From: APNM01 sp040361335
GTDB lineage: Bacteria > Pseudomonadota > Gammaproteobacteria > Nevskiales > Salinisphaeraceae
NCBI RefSeq assembly: GCF_040361335.1
Contig: NZ_APNM01000004.1
Location: 1-64,000 of the forward strand
Reading direction: 5' to 3'
Length of the DNA: 64,000 nt
This document shows positions 1 through 7,374 of this stretch, piece by piece. The notes below the pieces were generated by a model that was not told where the DNA came from, made no database searches, and saw only the letters and a list, made by a program, of their open reading frames with translations. Position 1 is the first letter of the stretch. Each line of letters opens with the position of its first letter. The position numbers were made by a program, and so were the translations under genes.

Positions 1-50
1 AAATCAATAACCAATTGAATTTGTTCGATAATTTAACCGGACACTAGTGT
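1..50. mobile_element. possible end of an insertion sequence at the window edge
   Basis: The first 45-50 bases are markedly AT-rich compared with the neighbouring coding sequence and contain the string TTTAACCGGACACTAGTG, which looks like the terminal repeat of a transposon. The SIR2-like gene runs into it and stops within a few codons. No transposase is visible because the window ends here. The element family is not identified; the call is an inference from composition and from the truncated neighbour. Confidence 0.3.
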
Positions 51-1241
51 TATGAAATCACTTTTTGGGGAGGGATCCACAACAACCAAGGTAAAACTCG
101 GAACCGCCAATGCCTGACGGATAATCGCATTAACATGCTCGTCACCAAAGCCGTAACCAATCACGAACAGAATCGACTGAGGCCGTGCGACAGTGCTCGC
201 AAAACGGCGAAAAAGCTCGGAGTAGGGCAATCCGAGCGTCTCCCCATATTTGGCAGGCGTGGGATAAATCAGGAGAGGGTCAGTCGCATCTGGATCGAAG
301 GCCGCTGCCTTTACCCCATAGGGATCATCAATGGTGGGCTGATTCCCCGTCCAGGTAATGGAGCCATGCAATTTGTAAAGGTGCAAGACTCGATCAAACC
401 GGTGCACTCGACCTTCGGTCGTTTCTGCCGGAAAATACAGATCTTGCTCGTAGCTCTCTGGACGGAACACACGGCTTTGAGTACCGACAAAACCGTCCAG
501 CAGGACCACACCCTCGGCATCCGCCGCCTGCTCAACAAGCGTGTCATAGTTGAGAGTGAAAACATTGACTCGCTTCAGGTTCAGCGGGCGCGTCAACAGT
601 TTGCGAACAAGGTTTTTGTAGGTCAGAAGCCCGTCTTCCTTGTCGCTGGTTGGCAGTGAACACGCATTTGCCAACGCTCGCGTTGCACGCGCGATGCACT
701 GGTCCAGATCATCCGCGTTGACATCAATTGCGGGAGAGGCCTCGATCCGTAGTCGGCCGTCGTCCTTCGGTAAGGCCGAGCGCCAGCGAATAAGCATTGC
801 GAGCACTTGCTCAAAATTCGCAGGCATCGCTTCCGCATCGCCGCCGTTGAGCACCTCTCTGCGTGCAAGTATGTTCTCTCGCGTTACGGGCGCGCCATCG
901 CCGCCTGCTGCCTGAACAGCCCGGTAAAATGTCTTGACCCACTTCCGAATCCGTGGCCGTTCCGCACCTCTAATGCCGTCTTTCTGCAATTGTCGTTCGA
1001 CAACCAACGGTACGGAACCAATCAATTGCCCCCCACAATCCACGGACGCCCCTGCCCCCAGAAGGAACGAAACCGTCTCTGTCTTGAGGAGCGTTCCTAT
1101 GCGGACGCGAATATCGTCAAGATGTTCGACTTGACTGCTGAGGTCCTCACCCCCGGCATCCGTCTGGATGGGACCGATAATGGCTTCATCACCGATACTG
1201 AATCGATCGTGAGGGTCCAGCGTTATTTGGGTTATAGTCAT
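33..1241 (-). CDS. SIR2-like NAD-hydrolase-type defence protein, probably 3'-truncated
   Basis: This 402-residue protein carries the SIR2 nucleotide-binding signatures: GAGAS at residues 62-66, TLNYD at 229-233, LHGS at 291-294 and GYGFGDEHVN near 362-371. Proteins of this SIR2_2 type act in antiphage systems, usually by cleaving NAD when phage is sensed; that role is inferred here. The start codon overlaps the stop of the preceding Abi-like gene as ATGA, so the two are translationally coupled in the hsdM-hsdS operon. The last residues (after DPSPKSDF) leave the expected fold abruptly and end in the AT-rich window edge. Relatives normally continue for some tens of residues, so the C-terminus appears lost. 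Confidence 0.8.
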   Translation of the reverse strand: MTITQITLDPHDRFSIGDEAIIGPIQTDAGGEDLSSQVEHLDDIRVRIGTLLKTETVSFLLGAGASVDCGGQLIGSVPLVVERQLQKDGIRGAERPRIRKWVKTFYRAVQAAGGDGAPVTRENILARREVLNGGDAEAMPANFEQVLAMLIRWRSALPKDDGRLRIEASPAIDVNADDLDQCIARATRALANACSLPTSDKEDGLLTYKNLVRKLLTRPLNLKRVNVFTLNYDTLVEQAADAEGVVLLDGFVGTQSRVFRPESYEQDLYFPAETTEGRVHRFDRVLHLYKLHGSITWTGNQPTIDDPYGVKAAAFDPDATDPLLIYPTPAKYGETLGLPYSELFRRFASTVARPQSILFVIGYGFGDEHVNAIIRQALAVPSFTLVVVDPSPKSDFITLVSG

Positions 1242-1957
1242 GGACTGGCCTCCTCTCGAGTCGTTTCTTCAACCTCAGGTTCCTGTTCCTGGCGGAACAG
1301 CACCAGCGCTGCCCGGTAAGCCTGGAAATCAGTGTGGTAGAGCGCTTCGCTGGCAATCAACGGAACATCTAGCACCTCGAACGGGCCGTAATCATTGTCG
1401 ATATACTCGTCAAAGTCTGAGTGATCTCCATAGCGAAAACGCGATAACGGATCATGATGCGCTGATCGCAGATGCGTCCTGAACAGCAGCCCCACGACGG
1501 CATCGGTCGCACGCGCCAAAATTTCGGCATAGCGGCTATCCAGCAGCGGTTCATAGGCATCGGCTCCGTGTGCGGCCGAGCCATGCGCGTTGCGAATCTC
1601 CACCACGCCTACGATGATCTGGTTCAAGCCCCGAACCAGCGACTCGGCACCACTGCGTAGCTTGGCATCCACCCCTCCATCTTCACTAGGGCCAAGATTG
1701 AGGTACTTCAGCGCCTCCGCAATCAGCTTCGGTGCTTCCCAAGACGGGTCTACCTGCACACTGCGATCGGTCAGGATCGTTTTGCAGGTCGTCTCGATGA
1801 TTGTCCGGCAGAACGAAACTACCACCCCCGGGCGATCCGGCATGGCCTCTTCCAGCGCTTCCACCTGTTCACGGATGCGCAGTGACTCCGGGTGGGCATC
1901 CAGCAACTCCCGACAAGCAGATAGCTGAAAGATTGCGCCGTAGTGTTCATCCGCCAT
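1238..1957 (-). CDS. abortive-infection (Abi_C-like) family protein
   Basis: The protein has 239 residues when started at the ATG at 1957, which overlaps the end of hsdS by 11 bases and follows a GGAGG ribosome site. A helical middle section (about residues 45-65) precedes an R-N-x-x-G-x-x-x-H-G element at about 122-131. This resembles the C-terminal signature of Abi_C proteins, which are linked to abortive infection and may be HEPN-type nucleases. It lies between hsdS and the SIR2-like gene, with overlaps on both sides, so it is co-expressed with the methylation machinery. The defence role is inferred from family resemblance and context. Confidence 0.6.
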   Translation of the reverse strand: MADEHYGAIFQLSACRELLDAHPESLRIREQVEALEEAMPDRPGVVVSFCRTIIETTCKTILTDRSVQVDPSWEAPKLIAEALKYLNLGPSEDGGVDAKLRSGAESLVRGLNQIIVGVVEIRNAHGSAAHGADAYEPLLDSRYAEILARATDAVVGLLFRTHLRSAHHDPLSRFRYGDHSDFDEYIDNDYGPFEVLDVPLIASEALYHTDFQAYRAALVLFRQEQEPEVEETTREEASP

Positions 1958-3269
1958 CGGCACCCTCCAAGGCCTCTGGCACCCGAATCTCACCGGAGAT
2001 CAACTTCGGAAGCAAAGTGTCACGAATGGCGGCAAGCGTCCAAGACTCCCGCTCATTCGACGCAATACGAGCAAACAGCGACTGCGCTATCTCTCCGAAC
2101 GTCTGTAGCGTAGTGTCATCTGGACGAAGAACAGGGATTGGCCTGAAGTTCCGCTTACTGATTTCAGCAAACGTACTACCTCCCGCCCTGGACTTTATGA
2201 TCTCCATGTTTTCTTCCGTCCAAAGCAGGATATAGCTGTTCGGGACCTTTCCAGTAACCATGGCAATAATGCCCTGATTTACCGAAACGGGTGTTTCAGC
2301 CAGCGCGAGGTAGCCGATCGGCGCACGCGACGAGAGAATCACCGTACCTACTGGCAGTTGCCTAGAGCTTATCTTGTCGACCCCTGCTCGCGTAATGTGA
2401 CGCTCAGTATCGAGAAGTATTGGCGCAGATAGTTTTGAAAGGTCTTTGGGGGTACAGAACGGGTACTCCCCTTGCTCCCAGAAGTCGGAGTTCTTCGTGC
2501 TGGGCGTGCCACCGCCTACAACTTCAACCAGATCCCCGATTGGCAAATGTGTCCACCCCTCCGGGACTGGCCCCAAGTCGGATTCAGTCAACTTGGCAGG
2601 CAGTTGGTCGAAAACGTCCTGTGGCATGCCACGGAAGCTGGTTGCACTGGCCGCCTTGGCCTTCACGGGCTCGAAGTCTACGAACCACGCCTTGAAGATG
2701 GCCCGTGCCATGGCTTCCAACGTGCGGTTTATCTGGCGGTTTAGTTCGATTTTGTTGTCGAACGCGCTGAGGATATTCGCGATGGCCGCTTGAGTATCGA
2801 GAGGTGGCAGTTTTATGTGGAGCTTGGAAAAGTGCCCTTTATTGAGGATAGGAACAGCCGAGCCGCTTGCCCCCTGCGTTTTTAGTTCATTTTGCCGAGT
2901 ACTGAGATCATAGTAGATGTACTCTGCATTGAATCGGTCTCTATCAACAATAATCGTGTTAATTTGTTGATTCGTAACAGACATTCTTCCAGTAAATGCG
3001 ACTTTCCCCAAATCCGAGCCAATGCATGAAACCATTACTGAGCCTTCAGGAACAATCGCACTCTTAACTGCCGACGCCCCATCCTGGGTTAGGTAACGGT
3101 CAGTTGAAGAAATAGTTTTTCGGCCGTCCATATCAGACGGTGTGACAAAAGGAATATCACCTCCGAAATACTCAGGCACCTTGGTCGATGGAGTTTTTCC
3201 GGTCACTATCCGGCCTAAATCACCCAGCTCCACCGTCTGATAATTATTTTGGGACAGTTCATCCCCCAT
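1947..3269 (-). CDS. hsdS: type I restriction-modification specificity subunit HsdS
   Basis: The 440-residue subunit would select the bipartite DNA target of a type I system. It has two target-recognition repeats, opening with LGDLGRIVTGKTPST near the start and GDLVEVVGGGTPSTK in the second half. Each is followed by a conserved helical spacer (DTQAAIANILSAFDNKIELN after the first). The ATG at 3269 was chosen because it overlaps the hsdM stop by 11 bases and follows GAGGGG; an upstream in-frame ATG would extend far into hsdM. Two full recognition domains suggest a functional protein. Confidence 0.92.
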   Translation of the reverse strand: MGDELSQNNYQTVELGDLGRIVTGKTPSTKVPEYFGGDIPFVTPSDMDGRKTISSTDRYLTQDGASAVKSAIVPEGSVMVSCIGSDLGKVAFTGRMSVTNQQINTIIVDRDRFNAEYIYYDLSTRQNELKTQGASGSAVPILNKGHFSKLHIKLPPLDTQAAIANILSAFDNKIELNRQINRTLEAMARAIFKAWFVDFEPVKAKAASATSFRGMPQDVFDQLPAKLTESDLGPVPEGWTHLPIGDLVEVVGGGTPSTKNSDFWEQGEYPFCTPKDLSKLSAPILLDTERHITRAGVDKISSRQLPVGTVILSSRAPIGYLALAETPVSVNQGIIAMVTGKVPNSYILLWTEENMEIIKSRAGGSTFAEISKRNFRPIPVLRPDDTTLQTFGEIAQSLFARIASNERESWTLAAIRDTLLPKLISGEIRVPEALEGADGG

Positions 3270-4893
3270 AGCCCAACCCCTCAAGGTTCGACTTGATCCG
3301 TGCTTCCAGTGCATCGGATTCAGCAAACTGCGCTTGCAGTTCTTCGGTTAGCCGTTGCATCTTCTCCTCAAAGGGCTCGCCGTCGTCCTCCGCTTCCGCC
3401 GCACCCACATAGCGTCCGGGTGTCAGCACGTGGCCGTGCTTACGAATCTCTTCAAGATTCGAAGACTTGCAGAAGCCGGGGATATCTTGGTATTCATCCG
3501 CACCCTCTTCGCCACGCCAGGCATGGTAGGCGCCGACAATGCGGCCGATATCGGTATCGGGCGCGGCGGGAAAACCATTGATGCCGGACAGCACACGCAG
3601 CGTGCGGGTTTCCATGGTCCCCATCTGGCGCGCATCAATAAATAAGGTTTCCCCGCGCCGATCACGACCACCATCCTTGATGTTCCTACCGGTCTTGTCC
3701 CGACTGATAAACCACAGACAGACGGGAATACCGGTGGTGAGGAAGAGCTGCGGCGGCATGGCGACAATGCAGTCCACCAGATCCGCTTTGATGATGTTCT
3801 TGCGGATCTCGCCCTCACCGGAGGTATTGGAAGACAGCGATCCGTTGGCCATAACGAAGCCGGCAATGCCGCCGCCACGGCCATTGGGCGGGGCCAGGTG
3901 ATGGATGAAGTGCTGAATCCAGGCGTAGTTGGCATTGCCCACCGGTGGCGGACCGAATCTCCAGCGCGCGTCGTCGCGCAGTAACTGGCCGGACCAGTCG
4001 GACATATTGAAAGGGGGATTGGCCAGTATGTAGTCGGCCTTGAGGTCCGGGTGCAGATCGCGCGTGAAGCTGTCTGACGGTTGCTCTCCCAGGTTGGCCT
4101 CGATCCCCCGAATGGCCAGGTTCATGTGCGCCAGCCGCCATGTGGTGGGATTGGACTCCTGGCCAAAGATGGAGATGTCCCGCTTGGAACCGCCGTGCGC
4201 TTCGACGAATTTTTCGGACTGTACGAACATGCCGCCGGAGCCACAGCAGGGGTCGAAAACGCGGCCCTCGTAGGGCTCGATCATCTCCACCAGCAGTCGC
4301 ACGACCGACCGGGGCGTGAAGAACTCCCCGCCCAGTTTGCCTTCGGCCGCGGCGAACTTGCCGAGGAAGTACTCGTAGACCCGGCCGAGCACATCCTTGG
4401 CGCGGGCTTGATCCGTCCCGATGGCGATGGAGCCGATCAAGTCGATCAAGCCGCCCAGCCGTTCCGGCGCGATGCCGCGCCGTGCGTAGTCACGCGGCAG
4501 CTTACCCTTGAGCTTGGGGTTGTCCCGCTCAATGGCATACATGGCATCGTCAATGAGCTTGCCTATATTGGGGTCCTTGCCCCGCGCCTGGATCTTGTCC
4601 CAGCGAGCCTCCGGCGGCACCCAGAAGACATTCTCGGCGGTGTATTCGTCGCGCTGTTCCAGCAGATTCTCGGCCTGTTCGCCTTCGATCCCGTCGGCCT
4701 TGAGCTCTTCGGCCAGCTTTTCCCGGCGGGCCGTAAAGGCATCCGAGATGTACTTCAGGAAGATCAGGCCGAGAACCACATGTTTGTACTCGGCGGCATC
4801 AATGGCCCCTCGAAGCTTGTCGGCTGCCTGCCATAGCGTGTCGGTATCGATATCGCGTGCGGCGTCTTCTGCGTTGTGATTAATGGAGGCCAT
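3259..4893 (-). CDS. hsdM: type I restriction-modification DNA methyltransferase subunit HsdM
   Basis: This N6-adenine methyltransferase subunit has 544 residues, a normal length for HsdM. The N-terminal helical domain (WQAADKLRGAIDAAEYKHVV) is followed by the SAM-binding motif FDPCCGSGG at 213-221 and the catalytic NPPF at 292-295. It is the first gene of the hsdM-hsdS-Abi-SIR2 overlap chain. No hsdR lies upstream or elsewhere in the window, so a matching nuclease subunit must be beyond the left edge, elsewhere in the genome, or lost. Confidence 0.95.
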   Translation of the reverse strand: MASINHNAEDAARDIDTDTLWQAADKLRGAIDAAEYKHVVLGLIFLKYISDAFTARREKLAEELKADGIEGEQAENLLEQRDEYTAENVFWVPPEARWDKIQARGKDPNIGKLIDDAMYAIERDNPKLKGKLPRDYARRGIAPERLGGLIDLIGSIAIGTDQARAKDVLGRVYEYFLGKFAAAEGKLGGEFFTPRSVVRLLVEMIEPYEGRVFDPCCGSGGMFVQSEKFVEAHGGSKRDISIFGQESNPTTWRLAHMNLAIRGIEANLGEQPSDSFTRDLHPDLKADYILANPPFNMSDWSGQLLRDDARWRFGPPPVGNANYAWIQHFIHHLAPPNGRGGGIAGFVMANGSLSSNTSGEGEIRKNIIKADLVDCIVAMPPQLFLTTGIPVCLWFISRDKTGRNIKDGGRDRRGETLFIDARQMGTMETRTLRVLSGINGFPAAPDTDIGRIVGAYHAWRGEEGADEYQDIPGFCKSSNLEEIRKHGHVLTPGRYVGAAEAEDDGEPFEEKMQRLTEELQAQFAESDALEARIKSNLEGLGYGG

Positions 4894-4953
4894 ACCTTGA
4901 TTTCCCTGTGGAAAGTATTGGGGTTGCGCACAGAGCAGATTCGAGCCGCCAGG

Positions 4954-5151
4954 CTAAAGGGACTTCTCGCCTCCTGCCCCGGCGGCCAGTGTCTCCGGAA
5001 TCTCGATGCCTTCCCGCCCGCAATAGTCCCGGATCATCACTTCGATCATATTGGCGATACTGCGCCGCTCTCGCTCAGCCATCGTCTTCAGCCCGGCCTT
5101 GACGCCGGGCTCGATGCGTACGGTGATGGTCTCAGTTTTGGTTGGCTTCAC
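4954..5151 (-). CDS. small ribbon-helix-helix (CopG/Arc-type) protein
   Basis: This 65-residue protein has a strand TETITVRIEPGV followed by two helices (AGLKTMAERERRSIANMIEV), the pattern of ribbon-helix-helix DNA-binding proteins. The start is a GTG at 5151, preceded by GGAG at a six-base spacing. It lies 60 bases upstream of hsdM on the same strand and may regulate that operon. It could also be an antitoxin whose partner is gone. Function is inferred from fold and position only. Confidence 0.65.
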   Translation of the reverse strand: MKPTKTETITVRIEPGVKAGLKTMAERERRSIANMIEVMIRDYCGREGIEIPETLAAGAGGEKSL

Positions 5152-5192
5152 GGCGGGCTCCGGAGTGGTGCTGTCGGATGTACTGCGAACAT

Positions 5193-5284
5193 ACTACACA
5201 GGGTGGTGGCCGCGAGGGATAAGGTCGCGCCCATCGCCTGCAAGTGAACATAAAAACCCTTTATAGGGGGCTTTACTGTGTAGT
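5193..5284. promoter_or_regulatory. inverted-repeat operator region between the RHH and AbiEi genes
   Basis: ACTACACAG at 5193-5201 and its exact complement CTGTGTAGT at 5276-5284 flank the divergent intergenic region; the imperfect match extends to TGCG on the outer side. A smaller palindrome, CCCTTTATAGGG, lies at about 5257-5268. AbiEi antitoxins are known to repress their own promoters through paired inverted repeats, which fits this arrangement. Binding is inferred. Confidence 0.45.
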
Positions 5285-5292
5285 TGTTGCGC

Positions 5293-5841
5293 ATGGATAT
5301 GGATGTTGCTAATAAGGTGCTGCACCGCTGCAATCGCGAGGGGCGCTGGATGTTTACCCGGCGAGATCTCGCGCACCTGTTCCCGGAGGACAGCGACAAG
5401 ACGCTGACCAAGGGGCTGGCCCGGTTGACCGACAAAAGCCTGCTGGAACGGGTGTGCCGCGGGGTGTATGTGAACCCGCTGGGCGCGGAAGACGACAGCC
5501 GCATTGCGGAACGTATTGCCGTCGCCATGCGCCGTGGCGAATACAACTACCTGAGCCTGGAATCGCTGCTCTCCGAGTGCGGCGCCATCTCCCAGATTCC
5601 CATCGACCGTCTCACGGTCATGACGACGGGCCGCAAGGGGGTCTACCCCACGCCCTACGGGGTGATCGAGTTCACCCATACGGCACGACCGGTGGAGGAT
5701 ATTCTGGCGCATACCGTCAAGACGGATGAACGGCCCTTGCGCCTGGCAACACCGGCCACGGCCTGGCGGGATCTGAAACGGGTGGGCCGCAACCTGCATA
5801 TGGTGGACCGGGAGTGGATCGAGCATGAACGCGAAAGCTGA
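5293..5841 (+). CDS. abiEi: AbiEi-type antitoxin / transcriptional repressor
   Basis: This 182-residue protein starts with a winged-helix segment (GRWMFTRRDLAHLF to LERVCRGVYVNP), followed by the region typical of type IV AbiEi antitoxins (YLSLESLLSECGAIS and VMTTGRKGVYPTPYG). AbiEi normally opposes the nucleotidyltransferase toxin AbiEii and represses the shared operon. The ATG at 5293 is preferred over in-frame TTG codons just upstream, although no clear ribosome site is present. The next gene overlaps it by 17 bases, as in intact abiE operons, but is only a short chimera. The antitoxin therefore seems to be an orphan. Confidence 0.75.
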   Translation: MDMDVANKVLHRCNREGRWMFTRRDLAHLFPEDSDKTLTKGLARLTDKSLLERVCRGVYVNPLGAEDDSRIAERIAVAMRRGEYNYLSLESLLSECGAISQIPIDRLTVMTTGRKGVYPTPYGVIEFTHTARPVEDILAHTVKTDERPLRLATPATAWRDLKRVGRNLHMVDREWIEHERES

Positions 5842-6013
5842 CTTCGATGCCCTGGTCGAACGGGCGATGGCCGCGCAGGGACGCGGGCAGATGCGGCCGG
5901 TCGACGCCATGATCCAGAGCAAGAAAGCGCTGGCCGAACTCACCGTGGTCAGCGGCGAGCCGTGGATCACGGAACTATCCGATGCCGAACTGCGGGTGCT
6001 GGTCGGCTTGTAA
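5825..6013 (+). pseudogene. deletion scar: AbiEii toxin N-terminus joined to a SNF2-type helicase C-terminus
   Basis: The 62-residue ORF begins like an AbiEii toxin (MNAKADFDALVERAMAAQ up to about MRPV). It then switches to a tail, DAMIQSKKALAELTVV through GEPWITELSDAEL, that resembles the last residues of SNF2/RapA-type helicases. The join is near 5900-5905. The toxin nucleotidyltransferase core and the helicase ATPase core are both absent. The simplest reading is an in-frame deletion that removed the toxin body, intervening DNA and most of a helicase gene. Family assignment of both halves is from recognition of short segments. Confidence 0.55.
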
Positions 6014-6056
6014 AGCTAGTCGGCACCCGACACCGACCCTTCGCACATACTTGCGC

Positions 6057-7106
6057 TCAGGCGGACAGATACAACTCGCGCAATCGCTCGCGGGCCGCCT
6101 CGTCAACGCCGTAGCGCTCGCGCAGGAAGGCCTCGACGGAGCCGTGGTCCGCCTCGATCGTGTCGAACGCGGCGCTCAGGTAGCTGGGCCGTGTCTCGAG
6201 CAGCGGCAGGATCAGGGCCCGGCCCTGATCGAACGGCAGGTCCACCTCGTACTTCTCCAGCACGTTCGGCACTTCCCGCTCGATCGGCGTGTACCGCGAC
6301 GACAGCATGTAGTCGTACAGGATGGTCGTGCGCGGCACACCCAGGGCCGAAAGCGTCAGGGCGGCACCGACGCCGCTGCGCTCCTTGCCGCCGGAACAGT
6401 TCATCAGGAAGGCGCCGGGGGCGCCTTCGAGCAGGGCGTCGAACAGGCCCTGGTAATAGTGGGCCGCATCGCGCACGAGGTAGACCATGAGGTCGTGCAT
6501 CGCCGCCGCGGTGTCCTCGGGATCGGTGGTGCGCGCGAACAGCTCGTGCAGCATGCGCCAGTTGCCGATGCCCGGCGGTATGCCGATGACGTTCACGTCC
6601 GGCGCGTTCGGCAATTCGGCGTTCTCGCGTGCCAGCTCGTTCGGGTGCCGGTAGTCGCAGACGGTGGAGATGCCGAGCGACGCGACCACCTCGCGGTCCG
6701 CCGCGGTCAGGTGCGCGAGGTGTCCCGAGCGAAACAGCCGCCCCCAGCGCAGGCGCCGGCCGCCGGCGGCGGCATAGCCGCCGAGGTCGCGGAAATTCAC
6801 GCCGCCCTCCAGTGTCACGCCGCGCTCGGCGACCACGAGCGGCGCACCGTCGGCGGCCTCCAGGCGGAAGTACCAGCGCGGCGCTCCGCCCGGCACGGTC
6901 ACTTCGGCACCGCCGCGCGCGCCCTCCGCCACCGGCTCGGCATCGCCCGGCACATCCGCTGTCGGCGAGACGCGTACCGTCACCGGTGCTGCCGTGAAGC
7001 GCTCGTCCCAGGCGACCCTGTAAAGGTTCCCGTCGATACACTCGACGGTCACGTTGCAGACGGCATCCTCCGGACTCGATCGATCCCCATCGTCGGCTTT
7101 CGACAC
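6057..7106 (-). CDS. tyrosine-protein phosphatase (IphP-like)
   Basis: The 349-residue protein contains the phosphatase loop C-S-G-G-K-E-R-S-G with Cys237 and Arg243, and the upstream family motif NFRDLGG at 104-110. Enzymes of this family remove phosphate from tyrosine or other phosphoesters. About 100 N-terminal residues form a separate beta-rich region of unknown role. The GTG at 7106 was chosen because GGAGG lies six bases upstream; an upstream ATG at 7178 gives a Cys/Arg-rich extension with no family character. It is downstream of the lipoprotein phosphoesterase on the same strand. Confidence 0.82.
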   Translation of the reverse strand: MSKADDGDRSSPEDAVCNVTVECIDGNLYRVAWDERFTAAPVTVRVSPTADVPGDAEPVAEGARGGAEVTVPGGAPRWYFRLEAADGAPLVVAERGVTLEGGVNFRDLGGYAAAGGRRLRWGRLFRSGHLAHLTAADREVVASLGISTVCDYRHPNELARENAELPNAPDVNVIGIPPGIGNWRMLHELFARTTDPEDTAAAMHDLMVYLVRDAAHYYQGLFDALLEGAPGAFLMNCSGGKERSGVGAALTLSALGVPRTTILYDYMLSSRYTPIEREVPNVLEKYEVDLPFDQGRALILPLLETRPSYLSAAFDTIEADHGSVEAFLRERYGVDEAARERLRELYLSA

Positions 7107-7249
7107 GCACCACCTCCGTCGTGATTTTGTAGGACAATCTTCGCAAGTTACACGATATCGTCCGCTGCCCGCCATCACGTAGGAAAGGGCCGGCCACGGG
7201 CGTCATGCCATGTCGTAGCCGCTTCGGCGGTGGCGAATCCGGTGCGGAT

Positions 7250-7273
7250 TTTCAGTGACCGCGGCCACTGAAA
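7250..7273. repeat. 24-bp near-perfect palindrome between the two phosphatase genes
   Basis: TTTCAGTG at 7250-7257 pairs with CACTGAAA at 7266-7273, and the middle (ACCGCGGC) is almost self-complementary, giving a 24-base palindrome with one mismatched pair. It lies downstream of the phosphoesterase gene and upstream of the phosphatase gene. It could be a regulator site or an RNA hairpin; no run of T follows it. Confidence 0.5.
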
Positions 7274-7331
7274 GTCCACGCCGCCGTTGGGGGTGGCCGC
7301 CGGGCCCCGGCGAACCTGCCGGCCCGACGGC

Positions 7332-7368
7332 CCGCGGGGCGGCCGCCGCCATCGCGGCCACCCCGCGG
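7332..7368 (-). terminator. strong GC hairpin just downstream of the phosphoesterase gene
   Basis: CCGCGGGG at 7332-7339 pairs with CCCCGCGG at 7361-7368, and an inner GGCCGC/GCGGCC extends the stem. It lies seven bases beyond the stop codon of the minus-strand phosphoesterase. No U-tract follows, so it may be a processing or stabilising stem rather than a classical terminator. Confidence 0.45.
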
Positions 7369-7374
7369 ACACGG

